The position numbers and the translations under genes are program-made. Shown piece after piece: positions 1 to 11,440 of a DNA stretch of 64,000 bases. Position 1 is the first letter of the stretch. Each line of letters begins with the position of its first letter. The notes under the pieces were generated by a model. The model searched no databases, was not told the DNA's origin, and saw nothing but the letters and a program-made list of their open reading frames with translations. This DNA comes from Pipra filicauda (Eukaryota; Chordata; Aves; Passeriformes; Pipridae), in contig NW_024104347.1 of the NCBI RefSeq assembly GCF_003945595.2, forward strand, positions 310,001-374,000, in the 5' to 3' direction.

Positions 1-2559
1 AATCTCTCCAAAAATATGTCTGTATGCATGAGGATCACAGAATAGAGACATACAAAGACAAAAATAATGATTTCTCAGAACCAAAACCAACAAAAAAAGT
101 AGGCAAAACCCTTCAGCTGAAATTTCTCTGTTGGACTATGGGTGTATTTGAAAAAGGATCTAAACTAACCTTCTTAGAAATTCTCTCCTATTACTCCCAT
201 TCCAGACACTTAGCAATTTCAGATAGGAAAAATGAAAGTCATCTTGTATACATAAGATCTCTCTTTGCTTCTGCATTTCAGTTTAAAATTGGTTCTCAAA
301 ATTTAGGATTATTGCTTGGCTGTTTTTTCACAAAGCATTATCCCAGTCATGTCTCAAGAGACATTGCATATGAGGCAAGTGTACTGGCCTTGCTTTCATT
401 AAAATAAACTGGTTCATAACACAAGCTAAACTATATAAATTCATCTGAAAAAAATACCATCATGTCCTAAGACAGCATTTTTCAATTTTCTCTCAACTGA
501 ATCTGACCAACTGTGACATCTGTATGTACAGGTTATTAGCATCTATTTAAAAACTGTGAAGTAATACATCTGGAAAAGGAAAGTGTTTCCCAATCTACTG
601 TAGCAAGTTACAGAAATAACATTTCCAAACCAACCATCAAGAAACAATTGACATTTCCAATGGTTTTGAAAAAAATAGCTAAACTTCTCCATTGCCAATA
701 GGACACGTTAGATATGTTGGTTTCAAAATCACTAAGGCAAAAGAAGCACTAGACTGACTTTATGAGAAAAATAAACTTCAACTCCTTCCCATTTAAACTT
801 ACAAAAAGTAGTAGAAACTTTTCCTACGTTAGATTAAAATTCAGCAGGCAAAACTTTTTCCCAGCAAGGAATTATAGAGAGTTTGAACTGAATTGAATTC
901 TAAACCTCTGTGGTTTTGGTTTAGGGATTGTATTTGGATTATTTTTAAACTGGATCCCGACCTGGTTCAATATCTCAAAGTATCTCTTGAGCCCGAATGG
1001 CCAGAAACTTAGAAATGGCAGATCGGAGGAATGGCTCAACTGAAAATGTAAATCCTCTGTCCTCAGTTGCAAGCTGTTGAGCATGAAGAACTAAAACCTG
1101 GTCATAGTAAATATTTCTGCTCCTGCTAGAGAAAACCTGCAGCCGAAAAGCTCCATGTATCTGTATGTGTCTGGCTGTCATGGGGTCTGAGCGCGTTACT
1201 TCCCTTTTTTTACAGGTTTTTTGTCTCTTGCTGCCCAAATGTAGCATTAGCACCAATCCCACTCCCACTGCCAAAGTGCCACAGATGAGTTCCAGCTTAA
1301 AATGGAACTAATTTAAAATAGACTCAACTAATTTCTCCTTGTGTTACCTATCAATATTTCAGAGGTCAACACCTCCTCAGACAATGCGATTGCAAGGGTT
1401 TCCACTTTACCGTAGTAGCCTTAATAGGAAGCTAAAATTTACAGACTTTTTTTTCCTTCTCATGCCTGAAAGACATGAGGGAAATGTCTTTGAAAGTAAA
1501 ATCAGCACAGTAAAGGCTTTTAAGATGCAAGTTCAAGCTATCAGTGGTTTTTGACAGTACAAGTGGCATCCCAGCTGAAGCTGTACTCCCTTGCTGTGCT
1601 CCAGTCCAAGCCCAAAACAGGTGTCTCTGCTGCCTGAGCAGAGGAAGGGATTTCTGCCACCTCCCAGAAGAAGCAACACAGACACATGGTTGGGGACACA
1701 AAGCCACCTGGGTGATGGCATGTTTCTGTGCTGTAACCCTGCCATGGTGCCTGGCCTGGCACCCCCTGGGCCCAGAGAATGGGTAGCAGCAGACCTCGCT
1801 CCTGTCACGCTGACAGTTCAGTCCCCCAGTTTGGTGTTTCAACATGTAAACAGCCACAGTTTCTTCATGCCCTCGTAAAGACTTTAGGTCTCAAGCTTAA
1901 GTTTTCACAGCTACCCACATAAAAGTACCCCAACTATGTGCCAAACATTACTGTAAAATCTTCAAGAGAATCTGCTTTATGTTAAACATTACCTTTCTTA
2001 AAACAGGCCCCTTCCTTCACCATAAAGCACCCTTCCTACTCCATCTCATGAAGTCCATCTCCTCTGTCCTTGCAAGAAAGGCAGATTTTAAATAAATTTG
2101 TCATGCAAGAAGAATACAAAAGCAAACACAAGGATTATACTTAATAAAGAGAGGAGGGAAAAGTGAAATTGGTTATTCTCAGGGCTGATCTCAAGAGCAG
2201 GCACAGCTTCAGAACAAATTTTGAAAGAAAGTAAGAACATATTGAGGTGAATAGACTGGAATAAATACTGCACAGGCTTACCAAGAAAAGATCAAGTCTG
2301 ATTCATATAATCTTTGATAAAATAACTACTGTTTCTCATGTGTGAAATGTGGTAGGCTTTATCTGCACAGCAGACAGATTAGTTCTTCTGCATCTGACTT
2401 GATTTAAGAAAAATATTTTGATATAACTATGCGTGCCAGACAGAAAATCAGTAATTCATCTGGACAAAATAAGATTTGATACAAGAATCAGTGTGGGTGA
2501 GGTGTTGGCCACATATGGAAATGACAAAAAGGAAAGGGGAGGTATCAAGCTAAGGGCAG
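1..2559. other. Intronic sequence, no gene seen; local GC-rich pocket at 1540-1830
   Basis: No exon or repeat is recognised here. The pocket at about 1540-1830 is clearly more GC-rich than its surroundings and stays open in several frames on both strands, which is what GC-rich non-coding DNA does. It is CpG-poor, so it does not look like a CpG island. It includes an inverted repeat at 1746-1763 (GGTGCC, 6-nt loop, GGCACC). Confidence 0.6.
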
Positions 2560-3310
2560 TACTGCTAGAATGTCTCAAAAGTCAGTCTCAGACTCCAGAT
2601 TTTCATTAATGACTTTGGCACAAAAATCCAAGAGTACCTCCACAAAATTTGCTGGAGCCCAAAAGCTGCTGATGGGAAGGGAAGATCAGAGGGTCATAAA
2701 GGAAGCACTTGGAGACCTGGAGAAATCAGAAATCAGAATGGTATGACACTGGACACTAAGACACTGAAAGGATTTTGAGTAATAAAAGGGATTTCTGCTC
2801 TAATCTGAGACTTACCAGTTAGAAAAAAAAGAGCAAAAAAACGACAACTTGTATACAGAGTCATCATTGTGACAAAGGTCCCAAGAAAAGCAACAGTAAT
2901 CCTAAAACATAAACAGTGAGAAATTTCTAGCAAGGGTAGCGAAGCACAAAAAAGATGTGATACAAGGCACTGGTAGTTACACAAAATGGAATAACACCTG
3001 CAGTTCTGGGCACCCATATGCAAGATACAGGGACTTAAATGAGAACACGGAAGAAAGGGCTCCTAAAATGGTCAGCAAATGGAGAATGGTATTGGAATGG
3101 ATTGAAATGTCTATGTCGGTTTAATCTAGCAGGATGAAGGCTGAAATCAAATAATATAAATACATGGGGGAGAGGAGAGAAACAGAAAGAGAAGAGCTGT
3201 TAAATAAAGAATAAATTTGACACAAAGATAAACAGGTTTAAACTAATTCTGAACATATTTAGGCTGGAAATGAAAAGGCTTCTAACCCTCTCATGCATGA
3301 GAAAAAGAGT
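2560..3310 (+). mobile_element. Ancient CR1/L3-like LINE fragment (degraded)
   Basis: Three patches, in the correct order and orientation, resemble ancient amniote CR1/L3-type LINEs. At about 2596-2710 there is ATTAATGACTTTGGCACA, then AAATTTGCTG, then CTTGGAGACCTGGAGAAATC, corresponding to the reverse transcriptase region before and after the FADD motif. At about 2965-3015 there is AAGGCACTGGTAGTTAC followed by TGCAGTTCTGGGCACCC, which corresponds to the conserved C-terminal part (VQFW in younger copies). At about 3225-3285 there is TTTAGGCTGGAAATGAAAAG, typical of the segment just after the RT. No frame survives. This is a by-eye match and exact ends are uncertain. It is much more diverged than the other CR1 copies here. 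Confidence 0.65.
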
Positions 3311-4159
3311 AATTTGTATAAGGATATAGTTCAGTAAATCCATGAACGGGAACAGATGATGTGGCTAGCTACAGTGATCCAGTTCTAACCCCTCCTTTTC
3401 AGTTCTGCAGTAGTGCTGTTTTCTGCATTTACATCATTAGACTTAGGCCAGATACCCTTTAGTGTCTGGATATTATGGAACTGCTGCATTAATTTTCTCT
3501 ACCTTAATTTAAGTAATGTTGACTTACTGAATGTACAGTAAGAAAATGTACTGACCATAAAAGGTATACACAACCCCCCCCCTACCTTTCAAGAATAGAA
3601 GTTACTCATTCTGCACAATGCCAGAAATTCTTTTTATTTAAACATTTGTAATTTGTTATTGGAAATTAAACTGCACTAATGATGGTGTTACATCATCAGT
3701 TAGAGTAAGCATTAGAAAACTCAGGGACAATTCAAAACATTTCAACAATCATTATGACATTGCCATCTTATTGAACAATAATTATGTACGCTTATAAATG
3801 TACAAAACTGGAAAGTAAACTAAGGAATTTGCCCTGTACTCATACACTCTTTCTGGCAGTTTCATAACAACTATAAATATTGCATTGTTACTTTTTTTCC
3901 TTTCCCAGTTTCAACTACTTTTCTCATGTAATCGTCTTTGAAAGCCTCAATATGTAAAGATTTCCTAACTTTGTGCTCTTAGGTGAAGTGGCTGGAATTT
4001 CAAGTAAACACTACAATACACTCTAACATTTTGCAACAAAGCTAACATCTTCTCTGTAATGTAGAGGTGGACTAAAAACAGCATTGCCTTCAGTAGGTTT
4101 TGCTCCTCATCTATGGATCAGAACATATCAGCTGGGACTGAACTGATTCGAGTTTTCCT
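3311..4159. other. Intronic sequence, nothing recognised
   Basis: AT-rich sequence without exon signatures or identifiable repeats. It has a short C-run at 3574-3582. Confidence 0.6.
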
Positions 4160-4265
4160 CACTAGCGTAAGAATCATACCACACAACTCAGTTTCTTTGA
4201 GTATAAAATAGGGTTAATATTTCCTTTGTTCCTCTGAGAGTGATTATTCAGATGCTCTAATATAT
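4160..4265 (+). repeat. MIR-like SINE fragment
   Basis: The segment ACTCAGTTTCTTTGAGTATA followed by AAATAGGGTTAATATTTCCT resembles the conserved MIR 3' half (CTCAGTTTCCTCATCTGTAA then AATGGGGATAATA), with further weak similarity after it. It would be a diverged copy lacking its 5' tRNA-like part. The call rests on pattern memory only. Confidence 0.45.
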
Positions 4266-5333
4266 ATCACTTGTCATGATAAATCTACCAGTATCTTAGT
4301 AACAACTTTGCCCTGGGCACTCATAATTCAATTCAGTCTTGACAGGAGGTGGAACACTCAGCTATTCTAACAAATCGTCTCTCCATTGCTCCAGCAAGGT
4401 GGCGTAAAAGTCAACTCCATCTTACACTTACACAGATAGGAAAAGAACAGGTAGATAGAAATGAGGCACAATGGGTTTTACTATTAAATGGATTACTCAG
4501 TATTACTGAATAGATGACTGAGATTTTCCTATAAAAGAGCTTATCTCTGATAAATTACTGCAGAAAGTCTTAATAGTCACTGCTCATTTAAATAACAGTT
4601 TTTGAAAGTTGGTGCTTTATTTTTGAGTAAATCTCTAAATTACATAAACGCAGGGAATTGTTAACCCCAGCCATGTACTGCATAATGATGGTACTGCCAC
4701 ATCTAGTACTGAATCTATCAGAAACAAGATTCTTTAATTGTGCTGTAAATATACTGTTCACTGCCTACAAATCTTCACCTTCCCCATGCTGAACAATGTT
4801 GCTGCTAAGGGTCATTACACTTCTCCAATTGCCCTAAAACTCTTGTCAAACTAAGCTAGGAGTTACCCAAATTTCACTTTATAGAAAGCAACCTTTTAAA
4901 GCCAGAAATAGGGAACCTGCTTTTTAAGAGTGTAAAATAACACCTGCTTAGTTTGAACATTTCCAGAAGAACCATGAGGTGAGCAAACTAACTCTGATCC
5001 AAAGGCAGAACTAAGTGGAGCGGTCCAATACATGCCTCTGTGATAAATCTCCCTAATTTATCATAGACCCACATCTCCATGAGAAGTATTTTAGCTTTGA
5101 GACATTTATTGGTGAGACTATAAAAAAACCCGACTATAAAAAGACTATTTATATCACAGGAGAAGTTTATATTTTATTATTTTGAAATATCTTCTAGGCT
5201 ATTTTTTATTATGAATGGTTCTGATCATTTTGCATGAGTCACGGCAGAGAAGTTCTATTAGTATTCCTGCAATTTGGTAAACTTTGTTGGATAACAATGA
5301 GCCAGGCATTAATGACTCAAGCTTCACCAAAAT
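4266..5333. other. Intronic sequence, nothing recognised
   Basis: AT-rich sequence. The only local structure is a short imperfect repetition of ACTATAAAAA around 5115-5145. Confidence 0.6.
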
Positions 5334-5852
5334 AATCATAGCATAGAATGGCTTGTATTGGAAGGGACCTTAAAGACAATCTAGTTCCAATCCCCCTGCC
5401 AAGGGCAGGGACACCTATCACTATACCAGGTTGCTCAGAGCTCCATCCAGCCTGGCCTTGAACACTTCCAGGGATGGGGTATGCACAACTTCTCTGGGCA
5501 ACCTATTCCAGTGCCTCGCCACCCTCACATCAAAGAACTTCCTCCAAATATCTAATCTAAACCTACCCTCTTTTAGTTTGAATCCATTCCCCCTTGTCCT
5601 GTCACTACATGCCCTTGTAAAAAACGTCTCTTTCAATCTTTCTTGTAGGCTCCCTTCAGGAGGCTACAATTAGGTCACCCTGAAGCCTTCCCTTCTCCAG
5701 GTTGAACAACACAATTCTCTCAGCCTTTCCTCAGAGGAGAGGTGCTCCATCCCTCTGATCATCTTGGTGGCCTCCTCTAGACTTGCTCCAACAGGTGAAC
5801 ATCCTTCCTGTGCTGGGGACCCCTGGCTGGATGCAGGACTCCAGGTGGGGTG
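5334..5852 (-). mobile_element. CR1 LINE, 5'-truncated 3' end
   Basis: On the minus strand this reads as the last part of CR1 ORF2 plus the short 3' UTR. A 71-residue frame (5421-5636) contains FRLDIWRKFFDVRVARHWN and GLPREVV-like RLPREVVHTPSLEVFKARL, the signature C-terminus of CR1 ORF2. The 3' terminus at 5334-5352 reads CCATTCTATGCTATGATTAT on the minus strand, a variant of the CR1 terminal ATTCTATGATTCT repeat. It is truncated at about 5852, followed by a TG-rich stretch. It lies in the same orientation as ELMO1. Confidence 0.9.
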
Positions 5853-7144
5853 TGTGTATGTGTGCATGCCTTTCTCTCTCATTACTGACCTTCCAAAGTG
5901 GTCTCTTCCAACCTGCACTAACAGAGCTGTCAGATGTCTAATATGCAAACAGAGGAAGAGCAGTGGGACAATTGTATAAACCAACTGGTGTTTGTCAAAG
6001 ATGAACAACCACTTCCAGGATTAAGGAAGAGCTTGCACACTTGGGAGTATTTCCTTTCGTTTCTGATACAATCAGAAAAATGTGGCAATCTTTTGGAAAA
6101 AATTCTCCCCCCCTTGTATCCATTAACCCCCCCCAAAATTACTTCTCTTAACAAACTTTGCCTCTTTTAGAATAACATAAAAAGGTGCATCTTACCTGTA
6201 GGTAATACTATAAAACCAAAACTACCCTGGAACAAACCTTCCTGAATTTGATCGAGAAGAGCCAGAGTTCCTTCAGAGAGAGATGGAGAACTGGCTGTGC
6301 TTGAATTTTCTTCTGTTTTTCTTATTTTTAAATAGATGCACATGACCAAATACTGTACAAAAGCTAAATATTTACTAGTGCATTTTACTTACTTTATTAA
6401 TCCTATCAGGTAGTCTAGAAAAGGACAGTAAACTCTCAAAGGATTTACCAAATTCAAGGGTGGAAAGAAGTCTCTTCCTCAAAAAGACATATGGGTCACA
6501 CAATTTAAAACTAACTGCAAAGACCTGCCCAGAACACAAACTTCCTGTCAGATGACTACAACTCCCTTTCGATGAGATTGAATGAAATTGAAGCAGGGAT
6601 GCAGAATGTAACGATAATCTCTACTCCTCAAAAACAGTAGTATTAGTCTATTCATAATACCAGAAGGCATAAGTAAAACCACAGAAATTTGCAGTGACCC
6701 TTATTTCCATGATAAATCAGGCCTCACCATCAGTGCCTTTTTGAGACACTGGATCTCCATCGTACTGTGCCTATTTCCACAGGAGGAACATGCTGGAAGG
6801 GCTCCTGACACTCATCCCAAGCCTTTGTGCTTGGCTGGAATCTCCTCTCCTGAGAGATCGTAGCAATTTTATTTTAACATGAATATCATCTAAAGGCAAG
6901 TGCATAAGAACACATAGGCTCTTGAATCACACGAGTACTGGTACCTGCAATTTTGCAAGTGCTCTGAAGGCACAGAACCAGTAACAGGTAACATTTTGTG
7001 ACAGTTGGCTATTATCACACCTAAAATAAGTCTCTCAGTTACGTGCAGGTCAAACTCCATTAGATGCTACATATGCAGAGCAGGCAGCTAGTTGGTCTGG
7101 CTGAAAAGTGCAGCACTGGCACATGTGAGGGATGTTTTTTTATT
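5853..7144. other. Intronic sequence, nothing recognised
   Basis: It starts with a short TG-rich stretch (about 5850-5868) at the CR1 truncation point. Short C-runs lie at 6108-6113 and 6128-6134. No exon or repeat is recognised. Confidence 0.6.
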
Positions 7145-7240
7145 AAAGTAGCCCAGGTACTGTCAAAGTCAAAGGAAAGCTATGATGTGGTCGCCAACAC
7201 AGAAGTGTAGTGGGATGATTCGCATGACTGGAGTGCTGCC

Positions 7241-8335
7241 ATGGATGGCTACAAGCTCTTCAGAAGGGACTGGCAAGGTAGCAGAGGTGGAGGGGTGGCT
7301 CTGTATGTTAGAGAGTCTCTTGACTCTGTAGAACTTGAAGTCAGTAACAATAAGGATGAGTGCCTGTGGATCAGAATCAGGGGGAAGGCCAACAAGGCTG
7401 ACATCCTGGTGGGAGTCTGTTACAGACCACCCAATCAGGATGATGAGGGTGATGAATTATTCTATAAGCAGCTGGCGGATATCTCAAAATCACCAGCCCT
7501 TGTTCTTGTGGGCGACTTTAACCTGCCGGATGTGTGCTGGGAACTCCACACAGCGGAGAAGAGGCAGTCTAGGAGATTCCTAGAGTGTATGGAGGATAAT
7601 TTCCTGCTCCAGCTGGTAAATGAGCCTACCAGGGATGGGGCCCCGCTAGACCTGCTGTTCACAAACAGTGAGGGGCTGGTGGGAGATGTGGTGGTTAGTG
7701 GTCTATTATTTCATGGTGACCATGAAATAATAGAGTTTTCGATACTCAGGGACTCAAAGAGGGCCATCGATAAAACTTCTACCCTGGACTTCTGGAGGGC
7801 AGATTTCAGCTTAATCACAAGACTGATTCAGAGGGTACCTTGGGAAACAGCCCTCGAAAACAAAGGGGTCCAGGAGGGATGGACATGCTTCAAGAAGCAA
7901 GTCTTGAAAGCACAGGAGCAGGCTGTCCCAGTGTGCCGAAATGCAAGCTGGCGGGGAAGACGGCCAGCCTGGCTGAACAGGGAGATTTTAAAGGAAATGA
8001 GGGGAAAAAAGAGAGCTTATCATCTACGGAGGAAAGGGCTGGCTACTCAGGAAGAGTTTAGGAATATAGTTAGGTCATGTAGAAAGAAAATTAGAGAGAC
8101 AAAGGCACAATTTGAACTCAATCTAGCCACTTCTGTTAAGGATAACAAGAAGTGCTTCTACAAATACATCAACAGCAAAAGGAGGGGCAAGGAAAACCTC
8201 CATTCTTTGTTGGATATGGCGGGGAACACAGCCACCAAAGATGAGGAAAAGGCTGAGGTAATTAACACCTTCTTTGCCTCAGTTTTCAACAGTAAGACAG
8301 GTTGTCCTCAGGACAACTGGCTTCCAGAGCTGTAG
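7241..8335 (+). pseudogene. CR1 ORF2 fragment: APE endonuclease and linker (364 codons, broken)
   Basis: This open stretch of a dead CR1 ORF2 encodes most of the target-nicking APE-like endonuclease. Visible motifs: RRDWQGSRGGGVALYV (residues 8-23), VCYRPPN (59-65), the catalytic-region LVGDFNLPDVCW (89-100), LDLLFTN (136-142), and HGDH (158-161), in the position of the SDH-type motif that carries the catalytic His. The first Met is not the true start: the same frame continues upstream through EV-stop-WDDSHDWSAA, where the TAG at 7208-7210 replaces a tryptophan. The C-terminal half is the basic linker leading to the RT (KKRAYHLRRKG). It ends at a TAG at 8333-8335 created by a 1-nt deletion; the continuation lies in the next frame. 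Confidence 0.9.
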
Positions 8336-8747
8336 ACAGAGACAGGAAGCCAAAAAGCCCCCCTGTAATCCAGAAGGAAACAGCTAGTGACCTGCTGAGC
8401 TACTTGGATCCTCACAAGTCTAAGGGACCAGATGGGATCCATCCTAGGGTGATGAGGGAGCTGGCGTAAGAGCTCGCCAAGCCACTCTCCATCATCTGGC
8501 TCACTGGGGAGGTCCCAGATGATTGGAAGGTGGTGACTGTCACGTTGATCCACAAAAAGGGCTACAAGGAGGACCCAGGAAACTACAGGCCTGTCAGTCT
8601 GACCCCAGTGCCTGGAAGGTTATGGAGCAGATCATCCTAAGTGCAATCACACAGCACTTACAGGATGGACAAGGGATCAGACCCAGCTAGCAGAGATTTA
8701 GGAAGGGTAGGTCCTGTCTGACCAACCTGATCTCCTTTTATGATCAG

Positions 8748-9413
8748 GTGACCCGCCTGGGGGATGAGGGGAAGGCTGTTGATGTGGTCTATCCAGACTT
8801 CAGCAAAGCCTTTGACACTGTCTCCCATAGCACACTCCTGGAAAAGCTGGCAGCCCATGGCTTGGACAGGGGCACTCTGTGCTGGGTTAAGAACTGTCTG
8901 GAGGGCCAGGCCCAGAGAGTGGTGCTGAATGGTGCTGCATCCAGTTGGTGGCCGGTCATTAGTGGTGTCCCCCAGGGATCAGAGTTGGGCACAGTTCTGT
9001 TTAATACCTTTATTGATGATCTGGATGAGGGGATTGAGTGCACCGTTAGCAGATTTGCAGATGACACCAAGTTGGGGGGGAGTGTTGATCTGCTGGAAGG
9101 CAGGAGGGCTCTTCAGAGGGACCTGGACAAGTTGGAGAGATGGTCTGATTCCAATGGGATGAGGTTCAACAAGGCCAAGTGCCGAGTCCTGCGCTTTGGC
9201 CACAACAACCCCCTGCAGCGCTACAGACTGGGCACAGAGTGGCTGGAGAGCAGCCAGGCAGAAAGGGACCTGGGAGTTTGGACTGACAGGAAGGTAAACA
9301 TGAACCAGCAGTGTGTCCAGGTGGCCAAGAAGGCCAATGGCATCCTGGCCTGGATCAGGAACAGTGTGGCCAGCAGGACCAGGGAAGAGATTCTTCCCCT
9401 GTACTTCCCCTGA
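8748..9413 (+). pseudogene. CR1 ORF2 fragment: reverse transcriptase (broken)
   Basis: This open frame carries the RT core of the same CR1 element: motif [12 protein letters not shown] (residues 17-27), motif B GVPQGS (73-78, with SEL following instead of the more usual SVL), and the catalytic FADD box (residues 103-106, 9054-9065). The thumb-like [20 protein letters not shown] follows. The start given is only the first GTG after the TAG at 8688-8690; the ORF2 frame extends further upstream. It ends at 9413 because of a 13-nt near-tandem duplication (TTCCCCTGTAC at 9394-9404, TTCCCCTGAGTAC at 9405-9417). The next piece, with [17 protein letters not shown], continues in another frame to a TAG at 9536. 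Confidence 0.92.
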
Positions 9414-9967
9414 GTACAGCGCTGGTGAGGCCACACCTGGAGTACTGTGTCCAGTTCTGGGCCCCTCAGTTCAGGAAGGATATTGAGGTGCTGGAGCAGG
9501 TCCAGAGAAGAGCAAAAAGGCTGGTGAAGGGACTTTAGCACAGGTCCTATGAGGAGAGGCTGAAGGAGCTGGGGCTGTTTAGCCTGGGGAAGAGAAAGCT
9601 CAGGGGAGACCTCATCACTCTCTACAACTACCTGAAAGGAGGTTGTAGCCAGGTGGGCTCTTCTCCCAGGCAACCAACAGTAGGACAAGAGAGCATGGTC
9701 TTAAGCTGTGCCAGGGGAGGTTTAGGTTGGATATTAGGGAGAAATTTTTTACAGAGAGAGTAATCAGGCATTGGAATGGGCTTCCCAGGGAGGTGGTGGA
9801 TTCTCTGTCCCTGGAGGTTTTTAAGATGAGACTGGATGTGGCACTTAGTGCCATGGTCTAGTAACCATGGCGGTGTTGGATCAAGGGTTGGACCTGACGA
9901 TCTTCGAGGTCTTTTCCAATGAGTTGATTCTATGATTCTAAAGTCATGTGAAAGAGTACTTTTACAG

Positions 9968-10024
9968 ATTTCACAGATTATTCTGAGTTGGAAGGGGTTC
10001 ACAAGGATCATCGAGTCCAACTCT
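9968..10024 (-). mobile_element. CR1 3'-terminal fragment facing the large CR1
   Basis: The plus-strand sequence TTTCACAGATTATTCTGAGT, TGGAAGGGG, then ATCATCGAGTCCAAC is the reverse complement of the last ~55 bp of CR1 (GTTGGACTCGATGAT...CCAA). It sits 28 bp beyond the end of the plus-strand CR1, so two CR1 3' ends face each other. Confidence 0.75.
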
Positions 10025-11440
10025 AAAGTGAATACTTTGACTTAAGCACTACTAATTAACACAAGATTAAACAGGAAGAAAAAGAAACCCAGTGAGTCCT
10101 GAGCACATATTTTGTGGTGTGATTTCAATGGGGGTGGATAAGGGAAGCAGTTAGGTGGAGGTGGTATGTATGTGTGCGTTTCATTGCTTTTTCTTTTTAG
10201 ACTTTCTTCCTCCACTTTAGAAAATAGTTGTTTGTATATTTACTGGATACAAGCCATTCTTATGACTCAAGCACTCCTGCCTAAGAGATTGAAAAATAAA
10301 AAATTATACTGCTCTACTATCAGTCACAACAGAATTATTCACAGAAAAAGGTAGAGCATTACTTGACACAGCTAACAGAAAGAAATACCACATGGCATGT
10401 TTGGGCACTTGTGGTCAGGGGCCTAAAACATCAAAACAAACCATTTTAATGATAAAACAAAGAAAAGAGATGGTGAGAAATACTTCTCCAGTTCTACTAG
10501 CATTAATCTATCTCAAGACAAAGTACATCTTGCAAACATTTCCACAGGAATATCTTCTAATTAATTTGAAGAGCAAGTATATCTAAAGCCAGAGAGATTA
10601 TTCACATAAAAATGTTCTTGTACATATATTGAAACAGACAAGTGTCAAGAAGTCTTTGGCAACAGTGTTTGAGAAGAGCATTAATACATTGCTTTCTGTA
10701 CTGGCTTTTTTCCCTCTGCATATTCAGTTTTTATTAAATATCTTGTAAAGTCTTAAGAAGATGAAGCACAGACAACAGTCGATATTTTGAGCCCTCCATT
10801 TATTATAGTACTTTTGGAGGTCTTTCTTAAATGTGTGGGACTAATTGGTAGCAATTAAAGTTAAATTATACAGGCTTAGATTTTGGATTCACTTATTCAC
10901 ATGAAGGAAAATATTTCAGTAAAACTGATGCATGGGAAGTTCCATGATCTGGTCTGCAGAAGAAGGATGAAATTATATACAGACTCAGTAAGTAGTATCT
11001 TAGTTAACACATGAAAGAACATTAAAGAATAACTTCTGAGAATACCACAGGCTGTGATCTCAGTAGAACTGATAATTTACTTTTTAATTTTACATGAATT
11101 TTTTTCCATAACATATATATATGTAAAAAGAATATAGATCTAATTTTTCTTTTCTCAAATCTTTTCACAATTTTTTAGATCATCTCGGGGACAGAGGGAA
11201 GCAAAGCAGATTTCCCTGAGCAAAAATCCCTTTGCCATTTTTATTGGTCCACATAACATAGATACTGTGGAAACTTTTGTTGTGAAATGGTTAGTTGTAA
11301 ACAACACCATGATATTACAGTTAAAATATTTGAAGGTAGGAAAAAAAAAAGATTGTTTTCAGAGAATAAAAGCATGAAAAACAAATCTTTTTAATTGCCT
11401 GTAATTACCTAATTACCATCTGCTTGAGACTACTCATGTC

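Larger units (their letters stand above)
7145..9940 (+). mobile_element. CR1 LINE, about 2.8 kb, 5'-truncated, with endonuclease and RT regions
   Basis: This is the longest transposon in the window. It runs from within the APE-type endonuclease of ORF2 to the 3' terminus ATTCTATGATTCT at 9927-9939. Seen in order: endonuclease (to about 7735), linker, reverse transcriptase (about 8400-9070 core), conserved C-terminal part with [11 protein letters not shown], then the 3' end. Lesions: TAG at 7208-7210 where a W codon is expected, a 1-nt deletion frameshift near 8333, TAA at 8467-8469, a 1-nt deletion near 8615-8619, TAG at 8688-8690, a 13-nt near-duplication at 9405-9417, and TAG at 9536-9538. 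ORF1 and the 5' UTR are missing, as is usual for CR1. It is inactive. No target-site duplication is expected or seen. It lies antisense to ELMO1. Confidence 0.95.

Noticed and set aside
1432..1857. 141-codon minus-strand ORF
   Set aside because: It falls in a GC-rich pocket where stops are rare in all frames; there is no protein signature.
2386..2399. TTCTTCTGCATCTG, which could encode FFCIC as in the next ELMO1 exon
   Set aside because: It is on the plus strand, opposite to ELMO1, and the flanking codons do not match.
8979..9434. Minus-strand ORFs across the CR1 RT region (up to 155 codons)
   Set aside because: These are reverse-strand shadows of the CR1 coding sequence.
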